From NCBI GenBank assembly GCA_002729595.1, contig PBYL01000041.1:1-34035 (forward strand): a stretch of DNA of 34,035 bases, in the 5' to 3' direction. The position numbers and the translations under genes were made by a program. This DNA comes from Thalassovita sp. Lineage in GTDB: Bacteria > Bacteroidota > Bacteroidia > Cytophagales > Flammeovirgaceae. Of this stretch, positions 15,179 through 24,744 are shown piece after piece; position 1 is the first letter of the stretch, and each line of letters begins with the position of its first letter. The notes under the pieces are model-generated. The model was not told the DNA's origin. It did not search any database and was given only the letters and a program-made list of their open reading frames with translations.

Positions 15179-17797
15179 ATGCAAAAATCAACTTCAAGAA
15201 AATACCTCATACCCGTAATACTTATATTCTTTTTCATTTCATCATGCAAAGAGAAGAACCAGCTTGAATCAGCTTTGGTAATGCTAGACTGGAATCAGCA
15301 AAATGACGGATGGCATTTATCAAAAATTGCATGGAAAGATACTCTCGGGCAGGCTTCTGCCCTCGGGAGTTCTTCTTACGGTTCACCCTCAGGAAAATAC
15401 ACTTTTCTATATGCGAAGGAGAAACCAGCAACTGTGTCTGATACCATTATGTATGACAATGCTGGAAAGCAATTTCCCGGAGAAGAATATATCTACCTGT
15501 TCAATAAATGGAAAAGTGTGGTCAATCCTGTTGCCATGAACACTGCCGGAAAAGAGGTTTCTTTCTATCCTGAAACGATGGAAAAGAAAGAGGGGGTATT
15601 GGTATTTTCTAAAGAAACGGATTTGGCAAAAGTGGAAGCTGAATGGAAACCTGCTACCGATTTTCCTGAAGATATTTTGGTAAATATGAAGCTGACTGCC
15701 AAGCAAGCTGGCTGGTTTTCTTTGGCATCACCAACTGTTGCCACTATACCAACATCTGACTTGGAATGGGGCATTGTTCCCGGCTACTATCAAGGGAATA
15801 GCTTAAATCCAGATTTAATATTATCACTGGGTTATGCGCAAGGTTTACCAGAGATTCCATTCATATGTCAAGATAAAACCATTACTACGCCTTCAGCAAT
15901 TATCACAAACAAGCAAAATACAACTTTAAGCGTGGTTTTGGAGCCCGGTCAGACTAGACACCCTTGGGCAAAAGATGGAGACGAAAGTACGCATAACAAT
16001 AACAGAACTGGTTTTTCGCACATGAATCGCTCTGGGGAATTGAGCCCTACAGCTTATGTTCCTTTATTAAGTAGTTCGGAAGCAGAGTTAAAAATCGGTG
16101 ATGAAATTACTGCGCAATTCAGAATTAGTTTATCGCAAAAAGGATGGTTCGAAGCATTAAAACATGCGATGGACGATATCTATCAAACCACAGATAAACT
16201 AGCCATCAAAAAGAACACGCAATCTCTAAGTCGAAGAGTGGAAAGGATGCTTGACTATTCACTAGATGATAAAACTTCTATGTGGCAAGAAGATGTGTTT
16301 CAAGGTGTGAAATTAGGAGCACAATCTTATTTGGGAACCGTGATAGGGGCGGATAAAGATGCCATAAAAAATTCAGACATTGGAGCTATGTGGATGATGG
16401 CAGAACTTACTGGAAACGAAGAGCTCAAAGAAAAGAGACTGCCTTTAGTGCGTAATTTTAAAATGATGCAACAAGAACCTAACAAAGGTTTTTTCTATGG
16501 TGCAGCTAGAGGTCAGTATTATCTAATGAAAAGTGACAGATGGGTAGAAGAGTGGGGCAGCCACATTGAACCGACAGGCTTGATGTATTACACTTTGTGT
16601 GATTTAGGTAATATTCTGCTTTTCGAGACTGAGGATAAAGAATTGAAAGATATGTTTAGAGCCGGTGCAGATCGACTCTTAGAGTGGCAACAACCCGAAG
16701 GAAATTGGGTAGTAGGTTACGACCACAAAACTGATGAACCAGTTTTTAACGATTTGTCTGATGTAAGACCGACTTTCTATGGATTAATTGCAGCTTATAG
16801 AATTTTAGGTGATGAAAAATACTTAAGTGCAGCCAAAAAAGGAGCCGATTGGATTCTGGAGAATGCAGTTGAAAAAGGTCATTTTTTAGGCGTTTGCGGA
16901 GATGTTCGCTTTGTAAATGATTTTGCCACAGCTCAGATTGGTCAGGGTTTATTGGACTTATGGGAAATTACCGGCGATCAAAAATATTTAGATGGCGCGG
17001 TAAAAACTGCTGAAATGTACACCACTTCGATTTATGCACATCCGGTACCAACAGAGAAAGATAGGTTAGTAAAAGGAAGAGAATTGAAAGACTGGCAAGT
17101 AACACAAGCCGGTTTAAACTTCGAGCATGGTGGTACTATCGGTTCAGCAACAGGAGCCGGTCCTATTCTGTTGGCTTCACATGCAGGTTATTTCCTTAGA
17201 ATTGCCCAGATCACAAAAGACCCATTTTTTGCCAATGTTGCCCGAGCATCTGCTTGGGGTAGAGATGCCTTTTTAAATCCAGAAACTAGTGTGGCATCTT
17301 ATTATTGGATGAGTTTGAACAATGGCTCTGGAAGATTCCCGCACCATGCTTGGTGGCAAATTGGTTGGCTAATGGACTATTTGGTAACAGAAGCTGAATA
17401 CAGAAGCAATGGAGAGATTACTTTCCCATCGGGATTTATGACCGCTAAAGTTGGCCCACATCAGCCATTTGGTTTTGAAGAAGGAAGCATTTACGGAGAG
17501 CCAGTTTCTCTTTCTTTCCATCCAGAATTGGCAGTGATACAAAATCCATCGGTAGATGTACTTACTGCAAGAGCAAAAGATAATAGCTTCTATTTTATCT
17601 TCCTCCAAGATGCTACTGAGGCTTTAAATGAGTCAGTAGAATTAAAAATGGAATCCATATTTGGCGATCAAGCTTTTAAAGCGGAATGGTATAATCCTGC
17701 TCAAAAAGTTTATGAAGCAGCCAATTTAGAAAACAACTCTGTGACTTTAGAGATAGATGGAATTGGACTAAAAGTATTAAGATGTAAACTAGAATAG
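15179..17797 (+). CDS. Large lipoprotein with alpha/alpha-toroid (six-hairpin-like) domain, putative glycan-degrading enzyme
   Basis: The 872-residue protein has a signal peptide with lipobox ISSC (Cys23). I use ATG 15179 rather than the adjoining GTG 15176. The N-terminal third looks beta-rich. From about residue 350 there are repeated helical hairpins of alpha/alpha-toroid enzymes, such as FYGLIAAYRILGDEKYLSAA, GADWILENAV, GQGLLDLWEITGDQKYLDGA and LASHAGYFLRIAQITKDPFF. These resemble the folds of six-hairpin glycosidases and some polysaccharide lyases. I cannot assign a CAZy family and see no recognisable catalytic signature, although NWVVGYDHKTDEP and the HHAWW stretch near residue 722 are aromatic, polar, active-site-like segments. 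It lies between susD and the sulfatase (8-bp gap), so it most likely attacks the same glycan at the cell surface. Confidence 0.7.
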   Translation: MQKSTSRKYLIPVILIFFFISSCKEKNQLESALVMLDWNQQNDGWHLSKIAWKDTLGQASALGSSSYGSPSGKYTFLYAKEKPATVSDTIMYDNAGKQFPGEEYIYLFNKWKSVVNPVAMNTAGKEVSFYPETMEKKEGVLVFSKETDLAKVEAEWKPATDFPEDILVNMKLTAKQAGWFSLASPTVATIPTSDLEWGIVPGYYQGNSLNPDLILSLGYAQGLPEIPFICQDKTITTPSAIITNKQNTTLSVVLEPGQTRHPWAKDGDESTHNNNRTGFSHMNRSGELSPTAYVPLLSSSEAELKIGDEITAQFRISLSQKGWFEALKHAMDDIYQTTDKLAIKKNTQSLSRRVERMLDYSLDDKTSMWQEDVFQGVKLGAQSYLGTVIGADKDAIKNSDIGAMWMMAELTGNEELKEKRLPLVRNFKMMQQEPNKGFFYGAARGQYYLMKSDRWVEEWGSHIEPTGLMYYTLCDLGNILLFETEDKELKDMFRAGADRLLEWQQPEGNWVVGYDHKTDEPVFNDLSDVRPTFYGLIAAYRILGDEKYLSAAKKGADWILENAVEKGHFLGVCGDVRFVNDFATAQIGQGLLDLWEITGDQKYLDGAVKTAEMYTTSIYAHPVPTEKDRLVKGRELKDWQVTQAGLNFEHGGTIGSATGAGPILLASHAGYFLRIAQITKDPFFANVARASAWGRDAFLNPETSVASYYWMSLNNGSGRFPHHAWWQIGWLMDYLVTEAEYRSNGEITFPSGFMTAKVGPHQPFGFEEGSIYGEPVSLSFHPELAVIQNPSVDVLTARAKDNSFYFIFLQDATEALNESVELKMESIFGDQAFKAEWYNPAQKVYEAANLENNSVTLEIDGIGLKVLRCKLE

Positions 17798-17805
17798 AAA
17801 ATGAA

Positions 17806-19266
17806 ATGAAAACTAAAATTGGGCTATTATTCTTAGGATTTCTGATGGCTGCCTGTGCTCAAAGACAGGGAAAGCAAGAAGTCGAAAAGCGTCCCAACAT
17901 TCTTTTTATAATTGCAGAAGACCTTTCGCCAGATTTAGGTTGTTATGGAAACGATCTGGTAAAAACACCTGTGCTCGATGCGTTGGCTTCTAATGGCATG
18001 CGATTTAGTTCTGCCTTTGTGGTGGCCCCGGTTTGTGCGCCAAGTAGAACAGCCATTGCCACAGGAATGTATCCTACCAGTGTGGGTGCTTTTCATATGC
18101 GCTATCCAGATGAGCTTTTGCCTTCTTTGCCAGAAAATGTAAAAACATTGCCGCAAATTTTCAGAGAAAATGGATATGCCACAGCCAACATCAAAGATGA
18201 AATAGGCAATGGCAAATACGATTGGTTATTTAAAGTAGCGCCCGAGCATAAGTTTGAATTTGAATCTTGGAAAGAAATTGCTGATCAAGACAATCCATTT
18301 TTTGCCATGGTATGTAGTTTCTATACACATCGAGATTTTGCAAAGGCAGAAGAAGGCCAGTTTGATCTGGAAAAAATCCCGATACCTCCGTTTTACCCTG
18401 ATCATTCCGTAACCAGACGCGATTTTGCCAACTATTATGCAAGTATCGAAAAACTGGATATACAAGTCGGAAAGGTAATGGACAGTTTGCAACAATATGG
18501 TTTGGCTGAGAATACAATTGTTGCCTTTATCGGTGACCATGGCAGACCTATGAGCCGCGATAAAAATTATAATTACCTCACAGGTTTACAAGTGCCATTA
18601 ATCATTTCTATTCCAGAAAATCTGCAAAAACCCAAAGAATATCAAAAAGGTGGAGAGTTTAATCGAAGAGTAAACAGTATTGATTTGAGCGCTACATTTT
18701 TAGATATGGCTGGCATTACAGCTCCCGAAAATATGCAAGGGCAAGTCTTTTGGGGTGAGCATCAAAAACCTGAAAGTGAATTTTTGTACAGTGCTACTGA
18801 TAGAATTGGTGAGACTGATTTTAAATCGCGAAGCATCTTCAACAAAAAATATCATTACATCAGAAATTACCATCACGATTTTTCTGTAAACAGTTCTGCG
18901 ACAGCTTACAGAAAAGCCAAACATCCGATCTATCAATTATTAAACATATTGGATGAAAGAGGTGAGCTAACAGTAGCCCAAAAAGCATTGGTAGAAGAAA
19001 TGCCCGCAGAAGAATTGTATGATATTGAAAATGATCCTGATGAAATGTACAATCTGGCAAATAACCCAGAATACAAATCGGTATTAGAAGATATGCAAGC
19101 AGGCATGGATAATTGGCTCAAGCAAATTGATGATAAAGCTTTGGGGAAAGATAGCCAAGAAATTGTGGATGCTTTTAATGCTTACGGAGATAGTTCTAGG
19201 GCGAAGTTTAAAAACTTGGAAGCTAAATTAAAAAAAGAGGTAGAAGAGGCAGTTGGTTTACAATGA
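17806..19266 (+). CDS. Type I sulfatase lipoprotein (formylglycine-dependent)
   Basis: The 486-residue sulfatase would desulfate the target glycan. The lipobox MAAC gives lipidated Cys17. The metal site begins RPNILFIIAEDLSPDLGCYG (D39). The sulfatase signature is VCAPSRTAIATG, with Cys77 in C-x-P-S-R expected to be converted to formylglycine. GDHGRPMSRDKNYNYLTGLQVPLIIS supplies the second metal/active-site block. AEELYDIENDPDEMYNLANNPEYK is the usual sulfatase C-terminal motif. The AEDLSPDLGCYG form resembles the heparan N-sulfatase-like branch, but substrate transfer from that is unsafe. No maturation enzyme is encoded in the window, so maturation must come from elsewhere. The gap to the previous gene is only 8 bp. 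Confidence 0.93.
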   Translation: MKTKIGLLFLGFLMAACAQRQGKQEVEKRPNILFIIAEDLSPDLGCYGNDLVKTPVLDALASNGMRFSSAFVVAPVCAPSRTAIATGMYPTSVGAFHMRYPDELLPSLPENVKTLPQIFRENGYATANIKDEIGNGKYDWLFKVAPEHKFEFESWKEIADQDNPFFAMVCSFYTHRDFAKAEEGQFDLEKIPIPPFYPDHSVTRRDFANYYASIEKLDIQVGKVMDSLQQYGLAENTIVAFIGDHGRPMSRDKNYNYLTGLQVPLIISIPENLQKPKEYQKGGEFNRRVNSIDLSATFLDMAGITAPENMQGQVFWGEHQKPESEFLYSATDRIGETDFKSRSIFNKKYHYIRNYHHDFSVNSSATAYRKAKHPIYQLLNILDERGELTVAQKALVEEMPAEELYDIENDPDEMYNLANNPEYKSVLEDMQAGMDNWLKQIDDKALGKDSQEIVDAFNAYGDSSRAKFKNLEAKLKKEVEEAVGLQ

Positions 19267-19282
19267 GTAAAAAATATTGAAA

Positions 19283-22030
19283 ATGAAAAAGACGATTGTT
19301 TTATCCATTATGATGCTGTTGGGCTATTTTGCCAGTGCGCAAAAGGTATCACTCAATGGCACTTGGGATTTCCAAACAGACATGTACAAGCAGGGTGAAA
19401 AAGCCAAATGGTATTCACCAGAAACTAACATTGCCGCTTGGGATAAAATGGCAGTTCCTGGCAACTGGGATTTGGAAAATGAATATGCAGACTTTGTCGG
19501 GGTAGCTTGGTACAGAAGAACTTTTAAAACAGAAGCAGATTGGAAAGACAAAAGAGTCAGGTTGTATTTTCAGTCGGTGTATAATGATACCAAAGTCTGG
19601 CTAAATGGAAAACTGATTGCTGAGAACCATCTCGGATTTTTGCCTTTCTGGACAGACATTCAAGATGTAATTAATCCGACAGGGGAAAATGTGTTGGTGG
19701 TAAAAACAGATAATACTTTTAAACGCGGAGCTGTTTGGAATTGGGGCGGAATTAGAAGACCAGTTTGGCTAGAAATTACCCCAATGTTGAGGCTAGAAAA
19801 GCAGCATATCACTGCCATTCCAGATTTGCAAAAAGGTACAGCTTCAGTAAGTATAAACATCAAACTGAGCAATGCTGCTAAGCAAAATGCCAAGGCTAGC
19901 TACAAACATTCTATCATTAGAGATGGAAAAGTGATTTGGACTACTACTAGCAAAACTCCTTTGGAAGTAAAAGCTGGTAAGGAAAATGAAGCGGTAGTGA
20001 AAGTCAACTTAAAGAAAAAAGATGTTGCGCTTTGGTATTTTAACCATCCGGAATTGTATACCTGTATTACTGAGGTTTTGGTGGATGGCAAAAATGTTCA
20101 TCAACTAAGTAATCGCTTCGGAATTAGAAAAGTTGAAGTGGATGGTTACGATTTGAAATTGAATGGAGAACCTGTAAGAACTGTAGGATTTAATTTGGTA
20201 CCAGAAGATCGCGTAACAGGCAACACAATTCCACTTTGGCGAATTAAAGAAGATGTAGATTTAATGAAATCTCTTGGAGCAAATATGGCTAGACTCAGCC
20301 ATCTTCCTTTACCTAAAGAATTTCTAGACTATCTGGATGAAAAAGGCATCATGGTTTTTGAAGAAGTTTCTTTGTGGGGCAAAGATGCCATGGTAGACCC
20401 AGAGCATCCAACTCCGAAAGAGTGGCTCGAAAGGATGGTGGAAGAAAAGTACAATCACCCAAGTATAATTGGTTGGAGCATCGGCAATGAGATTGGCAAA
20501 CTGGATGTGAATCCAAAAGTGAGGGAATATGTTTCGGGAGCCATTGCTCATGCAAAATCACTCGATCCAGAAAGATTGGCGATTTATGTGAGTCATTCAG
20601 CCCATTACCAGAAAAATGATGCAGTAGAGTTTTCCGATTTAATCATGTTCAACATATATGGAGGTTGGGGAAAAAATGTCGCATCAGTTAATCAACTTTA
20701 TCCTGGAAAGCCCATATTTATGGCGGAGTATGGCAAAATTTTAAATAATGAAGACCCGAATAAAGCCTATGTAGATGCAGCAGAAATGGTAGATGGTTTT
20801 AGAGATAAAGAATATATGGCTGGTGCATCCCTCTGGACATTTAACGATTATCGCAGTTTCTGGAAAGCAAGCCCAGAATGGACAACACCACCTTCTCAAA
20901 ACCGAGCTTGGGGAGTTGTAAATACTTTTAGGCAAAAGAAAAAACCATTTTATAGCTTCAAAAAAGAATATGCACCAGTGCGCGATTTTAAAGTAATCAA
21001 TCTGGCAACAGGTAAAGCAGAAGTTACTTTTCAACCGAGATACAAGCAAGATATTCCGGCTTATCCACTGAGAGATTACAGATTGGTTTGGGCTGGTTTT
21101 GATGCAAGCGGCAAAGCATGTACTGGTAGTTTTGAAACCTTGCCAGAAATATTTCCCGGAACTGAAAACAGAAACTTTACCATTACTTGGGAGGATGGCG
21201 GTATTTCTAAATTAGAGGTTCATTTACTCGATCCTCAAAATTACAGTGTCTTAGATACAACTATCTATTTTCAAGCACCTGAAACACCTAAAATTTTAAA
21301 GGTGAATACTGCTGCAAAAAGTGCTAGAGTTGTTTTTGAGAAAGTTGAAAACGCCAGTGCTTATAAATTGAAGTATGGCAAAAAAGGAGCAAGCAAAATT
21401 GAAACAGCAGAAACCATCAACGATTTTATAGAAGTTGCTGAACTCGAAGGCTTCACTGAATATGAATTTGAAGTGATTGCCTTAAACAATGCGGGAGAAA
21501 GTAAAACATCTAAAGTTGTATTGGCAAGCACAGACGAAGATGAGTTGCCTCCTGTAATTTGGAACACCTTTCCGGCAGATCAATCTTTCTTTATTGGCTA
21601 TACGGTAGACCGACAAGATTATGTGTATGAAATTGCCTATGGCACAGAGAGCGAAATTTATACTGATACATTGGTGCTAAGAAATGTAGGCGTTTGTAAA
21701 ATTCCTAATCTGCAAAACGGCCAGACCTATTATTATAAAATGAGAGTGCGAAAACAATGGGGGTTTGCGAGTGAATGGTCACACGAAGTATCGGTTACAC
21801 CCTATGCAGGAAGTGCCAAGAATGAAACAGAGATTTTGGCAGTGTTGAATAATGGAAATGAGCACATGATCCTGTTTGAACCAGTACAAAAATCTACTGG
21901 CTACGAATTACATTTGGTAAATGGCAATGCCGATAAACCAATTATTATCTCAAGTAGCAACTCACCTTTCTTTTACATAAAAAGTGATTCGATTAATGAG
22001 CAATCAAAATTCAGCATCAAGGTGAATTGA
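19283..22030 (+). CDS. Glycoside hydrolase family 2 enzyme with C-terminal FnIII-like domains
   Basis: This is a secreted 915-residue GH2 glycosidase (beta-galactosidase, beta-glucuronidase or beta-mannosidase class; substrate not determined). I start at ATG 19283, not the TTG two codons upstream. The signal peptide is MKKTIVLSIMMLLGYFASA. The N-terminal jelly roll (SLNGTWDF, VPGNWDLE, WYRRTF) and immunoglobulin-like domain precede the TIM barrel. GWSIGNE gives acid/base E403 and FMAEYGK gives nucleophile E482. After about residue 660 there are two or three fibronectin-III-like modules (ENASAYKLKYGKKG, TEYEFEVIALNNAGESKTS), an extension beyond the minimal GH2. The next gene begins 38 bp downstream after a stop overlapping a rejected TTG. 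Confidence 0.93.
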   Translation: MKKTIVLSIMMLLGYFASAQKVSLNGTWDFQTDMYKQGEKAKWYSPETNIAAWDKMAVPGNWDLENEYADFVGVAWYRRTFKTEADWKDKRVRLYFQSVYNDTKVWLNGKLIAENHLGFLPFWTDIQDVINPTGENVLVVKTDNTFKRGAVWNWGGIRRPVWLEITPMLRLEKQHITAIPDLQKGTASVSINIKLSNAAKQNAKASYKHSIIRDGKVIWTTTSKTPLEVKAGKENEAVVKVNLKKKDVALWYFNHPELYTCITEVLVDGKNVHQLSNRFGIRKVEVDGYDLKLNGEPVRTVGFNLVPEDRVTGNTIPLWRIKEDVDLMKSLGANMARLSHLPLPKEFLDYLDEKGIMVFEEVSLWGKDAMVDPEHPTPKEWLERMVEEKYNHPSIIGWSIGNEIGKLDVNPKVREYVSGAIAHAKSLDPERLAIYVSHSAHYQKNDAVEFSDLIMFNIYGGWGKNVASVNQLYPGKPIFMAEYGKILNNEDPNKAYVDAAEMVDGFRDKEYMAGASLWTFNDYRSFWKASPEWTTPPSQNRAWGVVNTFRQKKKPFYSFKKEYAPVRDFKVINLATGKAEVTFQPRYKQDIPAYPLRDYRLVWAGFDASGKACTGSFETLPEIFPGTENRNFTITWEDGGISKLEVHLLDPQNYSVLDTTIYFQAPETPKILKVNTAAKSARVVFEKVENASAYKLKYGKKGASKIETAETINDFIEVAELEGFTEYEFEVIALNNAGESKTSKVVLASTDEDELPPVIWNTFPADQSFFIGYTVDRQDYVYEIAYGTESEIYTDTLVLRNVGVCKIPNLQNGQTYYYKMRVRKQWGFASEWSHEVSVTPYAGSAKNETEILAVLNNGNEHMILFEPVQKSTGYELHLVNGNADKPIIISSSNSPFFYIKSDSINEQSKFSIKVN

Positions 22031-22068
22031 TTTTTACTAACTCTGATCAGACCTATAAATTTATAAAT

Positions 22069-23886
22069 ATGAAAATTCAATTCTTTCAAAAACTACTAAT
22101 TTGGACCATTACGAGCTTTTTTGCTTTCTCAGCTTGGGCTCAGTCTGAAGAAGATATATCTATTTTGCTCGAAGCCGAAAGTTTTCAGGTAAAAGGTGGT
22201 TGGTTAGTTGATCCGCAATTCGTGGAACAAATGGGTTCACCTTACCTCATTGCACATGGTATGGGCAAACCTGTGCCAGATGCTTATACCAGTTTTAAAG
22301 TTCCAGAAAAAGGAGAGTACAATGTTTGGGTTAGAACAATGAATTGGGTGCCGGGTAGTTGGGAATCTCCGGGTAGTTTTAACCTTCAAATAAATAAGAA
22401 TACCATTCCTGTAGATATTACTTCTACCGATAGTAAATGGACTTGGCTAAATGCGGGCAAAGTAAAGTTGAAAAAAGGAAGTCAAACGCTTTCGCTAAAA
22501 GACCTTACTGGTTTTGATGGCAGATGTGATGCTATCTATTTTACTACAAGTGCTAAAACTCCTCCGAATGATCTAGACAAATTAACTTCTTGGAGAAAAG
22601 AAGTTTTACAATTGCCAGAAACACCTGAGCAAACCGAAGAATTTGATTTGGTGATTACAGGTGGAGGTATTGCAGGTTGTGCTGCTGCGATTTCTGCTGC
22701 CGAACAAGGTTTATTGGTGGCATTAATCCACGATCGCCCAGTTTTGGGTGGCAATGCCAGTAGTGAGATTCGGGTGCATACCTTGGGAATTTATGGCCAC
22801 TATCAGCGGATATTGAAAATGATTGATACGGAGCATTATCCTAACGGCTCGCCAGAAGCAAAAAAGGAAGATGAAAAGCGTTTAGCGAATATTCAGAAAT
22901 ATGCCAACATCAAACTATATCTCAATTACAGAGCTTATGATGCCCATGCAGAAAATGGAGAAGTTCAGTGGGTAGATGCAAGCCAAACAAGTACTGGTGA
23001 GCGAATGAGGTTTAAAGCTCCTTTATTTCTAGATAGCACTGGCGATGGTTGGATTGGCTTCTGGTCAGGTGCCGATTTTATGTATGGTAGAGAAAGTGTA
23101 GAAGAGTATGGAGAAGAATGGGAAAAACACGGAGAACTTTGGAGCCCAGAAGATGCAGATGGTTTTGTAATGGGTTCTTCTGTTTTATGGAGAAGTGAAA
23201 AGCTGGACAAAGCTATGAACTTCCCTAAAGTACCTTGGGCGATGGAAGTAGCTAGCGATCATTCAGCGGCAAATGGGGAGTGGCAATGGGAATTTAGCCG
23301 AAACGATTTACATCAAGTAGATGATGCCGAAGAAATAAGAGATCATATGTTGAGAGCGATTTATGGTTCATTTTATAATGAAAAGCAGAAGGCTGGCAAC
23401 GATAGTCTGGCTTTGCAATGGGTGAGTTATTTGGTAGGGAAAAGAGAATCTAGAAGGTTGGTTGGAGACCATATTTATAATTTTAATGATGTGAGAGATA
23501 ATGTACAGTTTCCAGATTCGGTGGTAGTAGAAGAGAGAGAAGTAGATGTGCATTTTCAGCAAAATTTACTAGACCCTTCAAAACCTGATTTTCTTTCTAA
23601 AGCACTGTTTTACAAAGTTGGTAGATATTATGTGCCTTATAGAAGCTTGTATTCTAAAAACATTAATAACCTCTTTATGGCTGGTAGGTGTTTCAGTTGC
23701 ACACATATTGGTTTGGGTGGGCCAAGAGTAATGCGAACTACTGGGCAAATGGGAGCCTCTGTAGGTTATGCAGCATCGATTTGTAAAAAGTATAATGTAT
23801 CTCCGAGGGATGTTTATCAAAAACATCTGGAAGAATATATGCAAATTGTCCTTTCATCAAACGAGCACGCTGAAGACTCGAAATAA
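22069..23886 (+). CDS. Exported FAD-dependent oxidoreductase with N-terminal carbohydrate-binding-like domain
   Basis: The 605-residue protein combines a signal peptide (MKIQFFQKLLIW to SAWA), a beta-sandwich of about 130 residues (ILLEAESFQVKGGWL, YNVWVRTMNWVPGSW, LNAGKVKLKKGSQTLSL) resembling CBM6-like modules, and a FAD_oxidored domain. The FAD motif GGGIAG is at residues 198-203 and is followed by HDRPVLGGNASSEIR. Other blocks shared with the 7952 enzyme are DSTGDG, GKRESRR and PYRSLYSKNINNLFMAGR. I chose ATG 22069 over the upstream TTG 22027 because it gives a proper signal peptide. An exported flavoenzyme needs an electron acceptor outside the cytoplasm. The next gene, 9 bp away, encodes a candidate FMN carrier. 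The sugar substrate is unknown. Confidence 0.87.
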   Translation: MKIQFFQKLLIWTITSFFAFSAWAQSEEDISILLEAESFQVKGGWLVDPQFVEQMGSPYLIAHGMGKPVPDAYTSFKVPEKGEYNVWVRTMNWVPGSWESPGSFNLQINKNTIPVDITSTDSKWTWLNAGKVKLKKGSQTLSLKDLTGFDGRCDAIYFTTSAKTPPNDLDKLTSWRKEVLQLPETPEQTEEFDLVITGGGIAGCAAAISAAEQGLLVALIHDRPVLGGNASSEIRVHTLGIYGHYQRILKMIDTEHYPNGSPEAKKEDEKRLANIQKYANIKLYLNYRAYDAHAENGEVQWVDASQTSTGERMRFKAPLFLDSTGDGWIGFWSGADFMYGRESVEEYGEEWEKHGELWSPEDADGFVMGSSVLWRSEKLDKAMNFPKVPWAMEVASDHSAANGEWQWEFSRNDLHQVDDAEEIRDHMLRAIYGSFYNEKQKAGNDSLALQWVSYLVGKRESRRLVGDHIYNFNDVRDNVQFPDSVVVEEREVDVHFQQNLLDPSKPDFLSKALFYKVGRYYVPYRSLYSKNINNLFMAGRCFSCTHIGLGGPRVMRTTGQMGASVGYAASICKKYNVSPRDVYQKHLEEYMQIVLSSNEHAEDSK

Positions 23887-23895
23887 ACAAAACCT

Positions 23896-24744
23896 ATGAA
23901 GGGCTGGCTAGTTTCAGGGATACTTTTTTACTGTATTTTCTTTAATTCTTTTAAAGAACCAGAAGATTGTACCTATGTATTTGATCTGCCAAGTAGAGAT
24001 GAAGCATTCTTAAACCAAGTATATTTTTGCAAGCCAGATAGTGGTGATTACTATTATTACAGTGTAATTACCACTTCGGTTTGTAATGATGAAAACTGCA
24101 AACTAGCCATACTGAAAGTGATTTGGGACTTAGCGGGAAATTATACCAAGTTCGAAACACTCCCTGGAAAACCACTTACCAAAAATGATCACATTCCATT
24201 TACAATTACAGATTATGATAAACTCCATTCAACACTGCAAAATGCAACTTCCATTTTAGGAGATAAAACCAAAGACGAATTACTGGAAAAAGATTCTTTG
24301 AAGTATTCGGAAAAAATAGATGGATTTACTGGGGCTACAAGTAAAGAAATTAAAGAGGCTGTGGTAGATGGCGCACTTTACTCTACCTACACGCTTTGGC
24401 ACTTGGTAAATGGTGATGTGAGAAAGGAAATTAGGAAATACACACAAAGTACATACGATGAGCAAATGGAAGCTCAGCTGTTAAGCTCAGCAAACCCAAG
24501 AACAGTTTTGTTTGGTTTAAAAAACCTTGACGAATCAAGCTATCCTCAAAAATTCACGCAACTCGTACAAATTCTACAAAGAAGTAATCCACTGGTAAAC
24601 TTCTACATCACCAAAAGACTTACACCTGAAATTTTCCAAAATCCAGAAAACAGAGCAGCCATCCAAAACGTGTGGGAAAGCCTCGATAAAAACACACAAT
24701 CAATCCTGAGTAAATTATTAGAAAAGCCTACTGGTGGAGGGTGA
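23896..24744 (+). CDS. Exported protein with FMN-bind-like flavinylation motif, candidate electron carrier
   Basis: The 282-residue protein has an N-terminal hydrophobic export segment (MKGWLVSGILFYCIFF). Residues 55-165 resemble a diverged FMN-bind domain: a beta strand pair around CNDENC (Cys63, Cys68), ILKVIWDLAGNYTKFE, then DGFTGAT at 142-148. That heptapeptide fits the Dxx[ST]GA[ST] motif in which ApbE attaches FMN covalently to the final Thr, here T148 (codon 24337-24339). A helical C-terminal part (about 180-280) looks HEAT-like. Four cysteines in the first 68 residues could form disulfides. It is 9 bp after the exported FAD oxidoreductase and is the last gene of the operon. I infer that it accepts electrons from that enzyme. 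No ApbE gene is in the window. The motif is seen; domain and role are inference. Confidence 0.6.
   Translation: MKGWLVSGILFYCIFFNSFKEPEDCTYVFDLPSRDEAFLNQVYFCKPDSGDYYYYSVITTSVCNDENCKLAILKVIWDLAGNYTKFETLPGKPLTKNDHIPFTITDYDKLHSTLQNATSILGDKTKDELLEKDSLKYSEKIDGFTGATSKEIKEAVVDGALYSTYTLWHLVNGDVRKEIRKYTQSTYDEQMEAQLLSSANPRTVLFGLKNLDESSYPQKFTQLVQILQRSNPLVNFYITKRLTPEIFQNPENRAAIQNVWESLDKNTQSILSKLLEKPTGGG

Noticed and set aside
22027..22068. Longer start (TTG 22027) for the exported FAD oxidoreductase
   Set aside because: It would overlap the GH2 stop and place 14 residues before an otherwise perfect signal peptide; ATG 22069 fits better.
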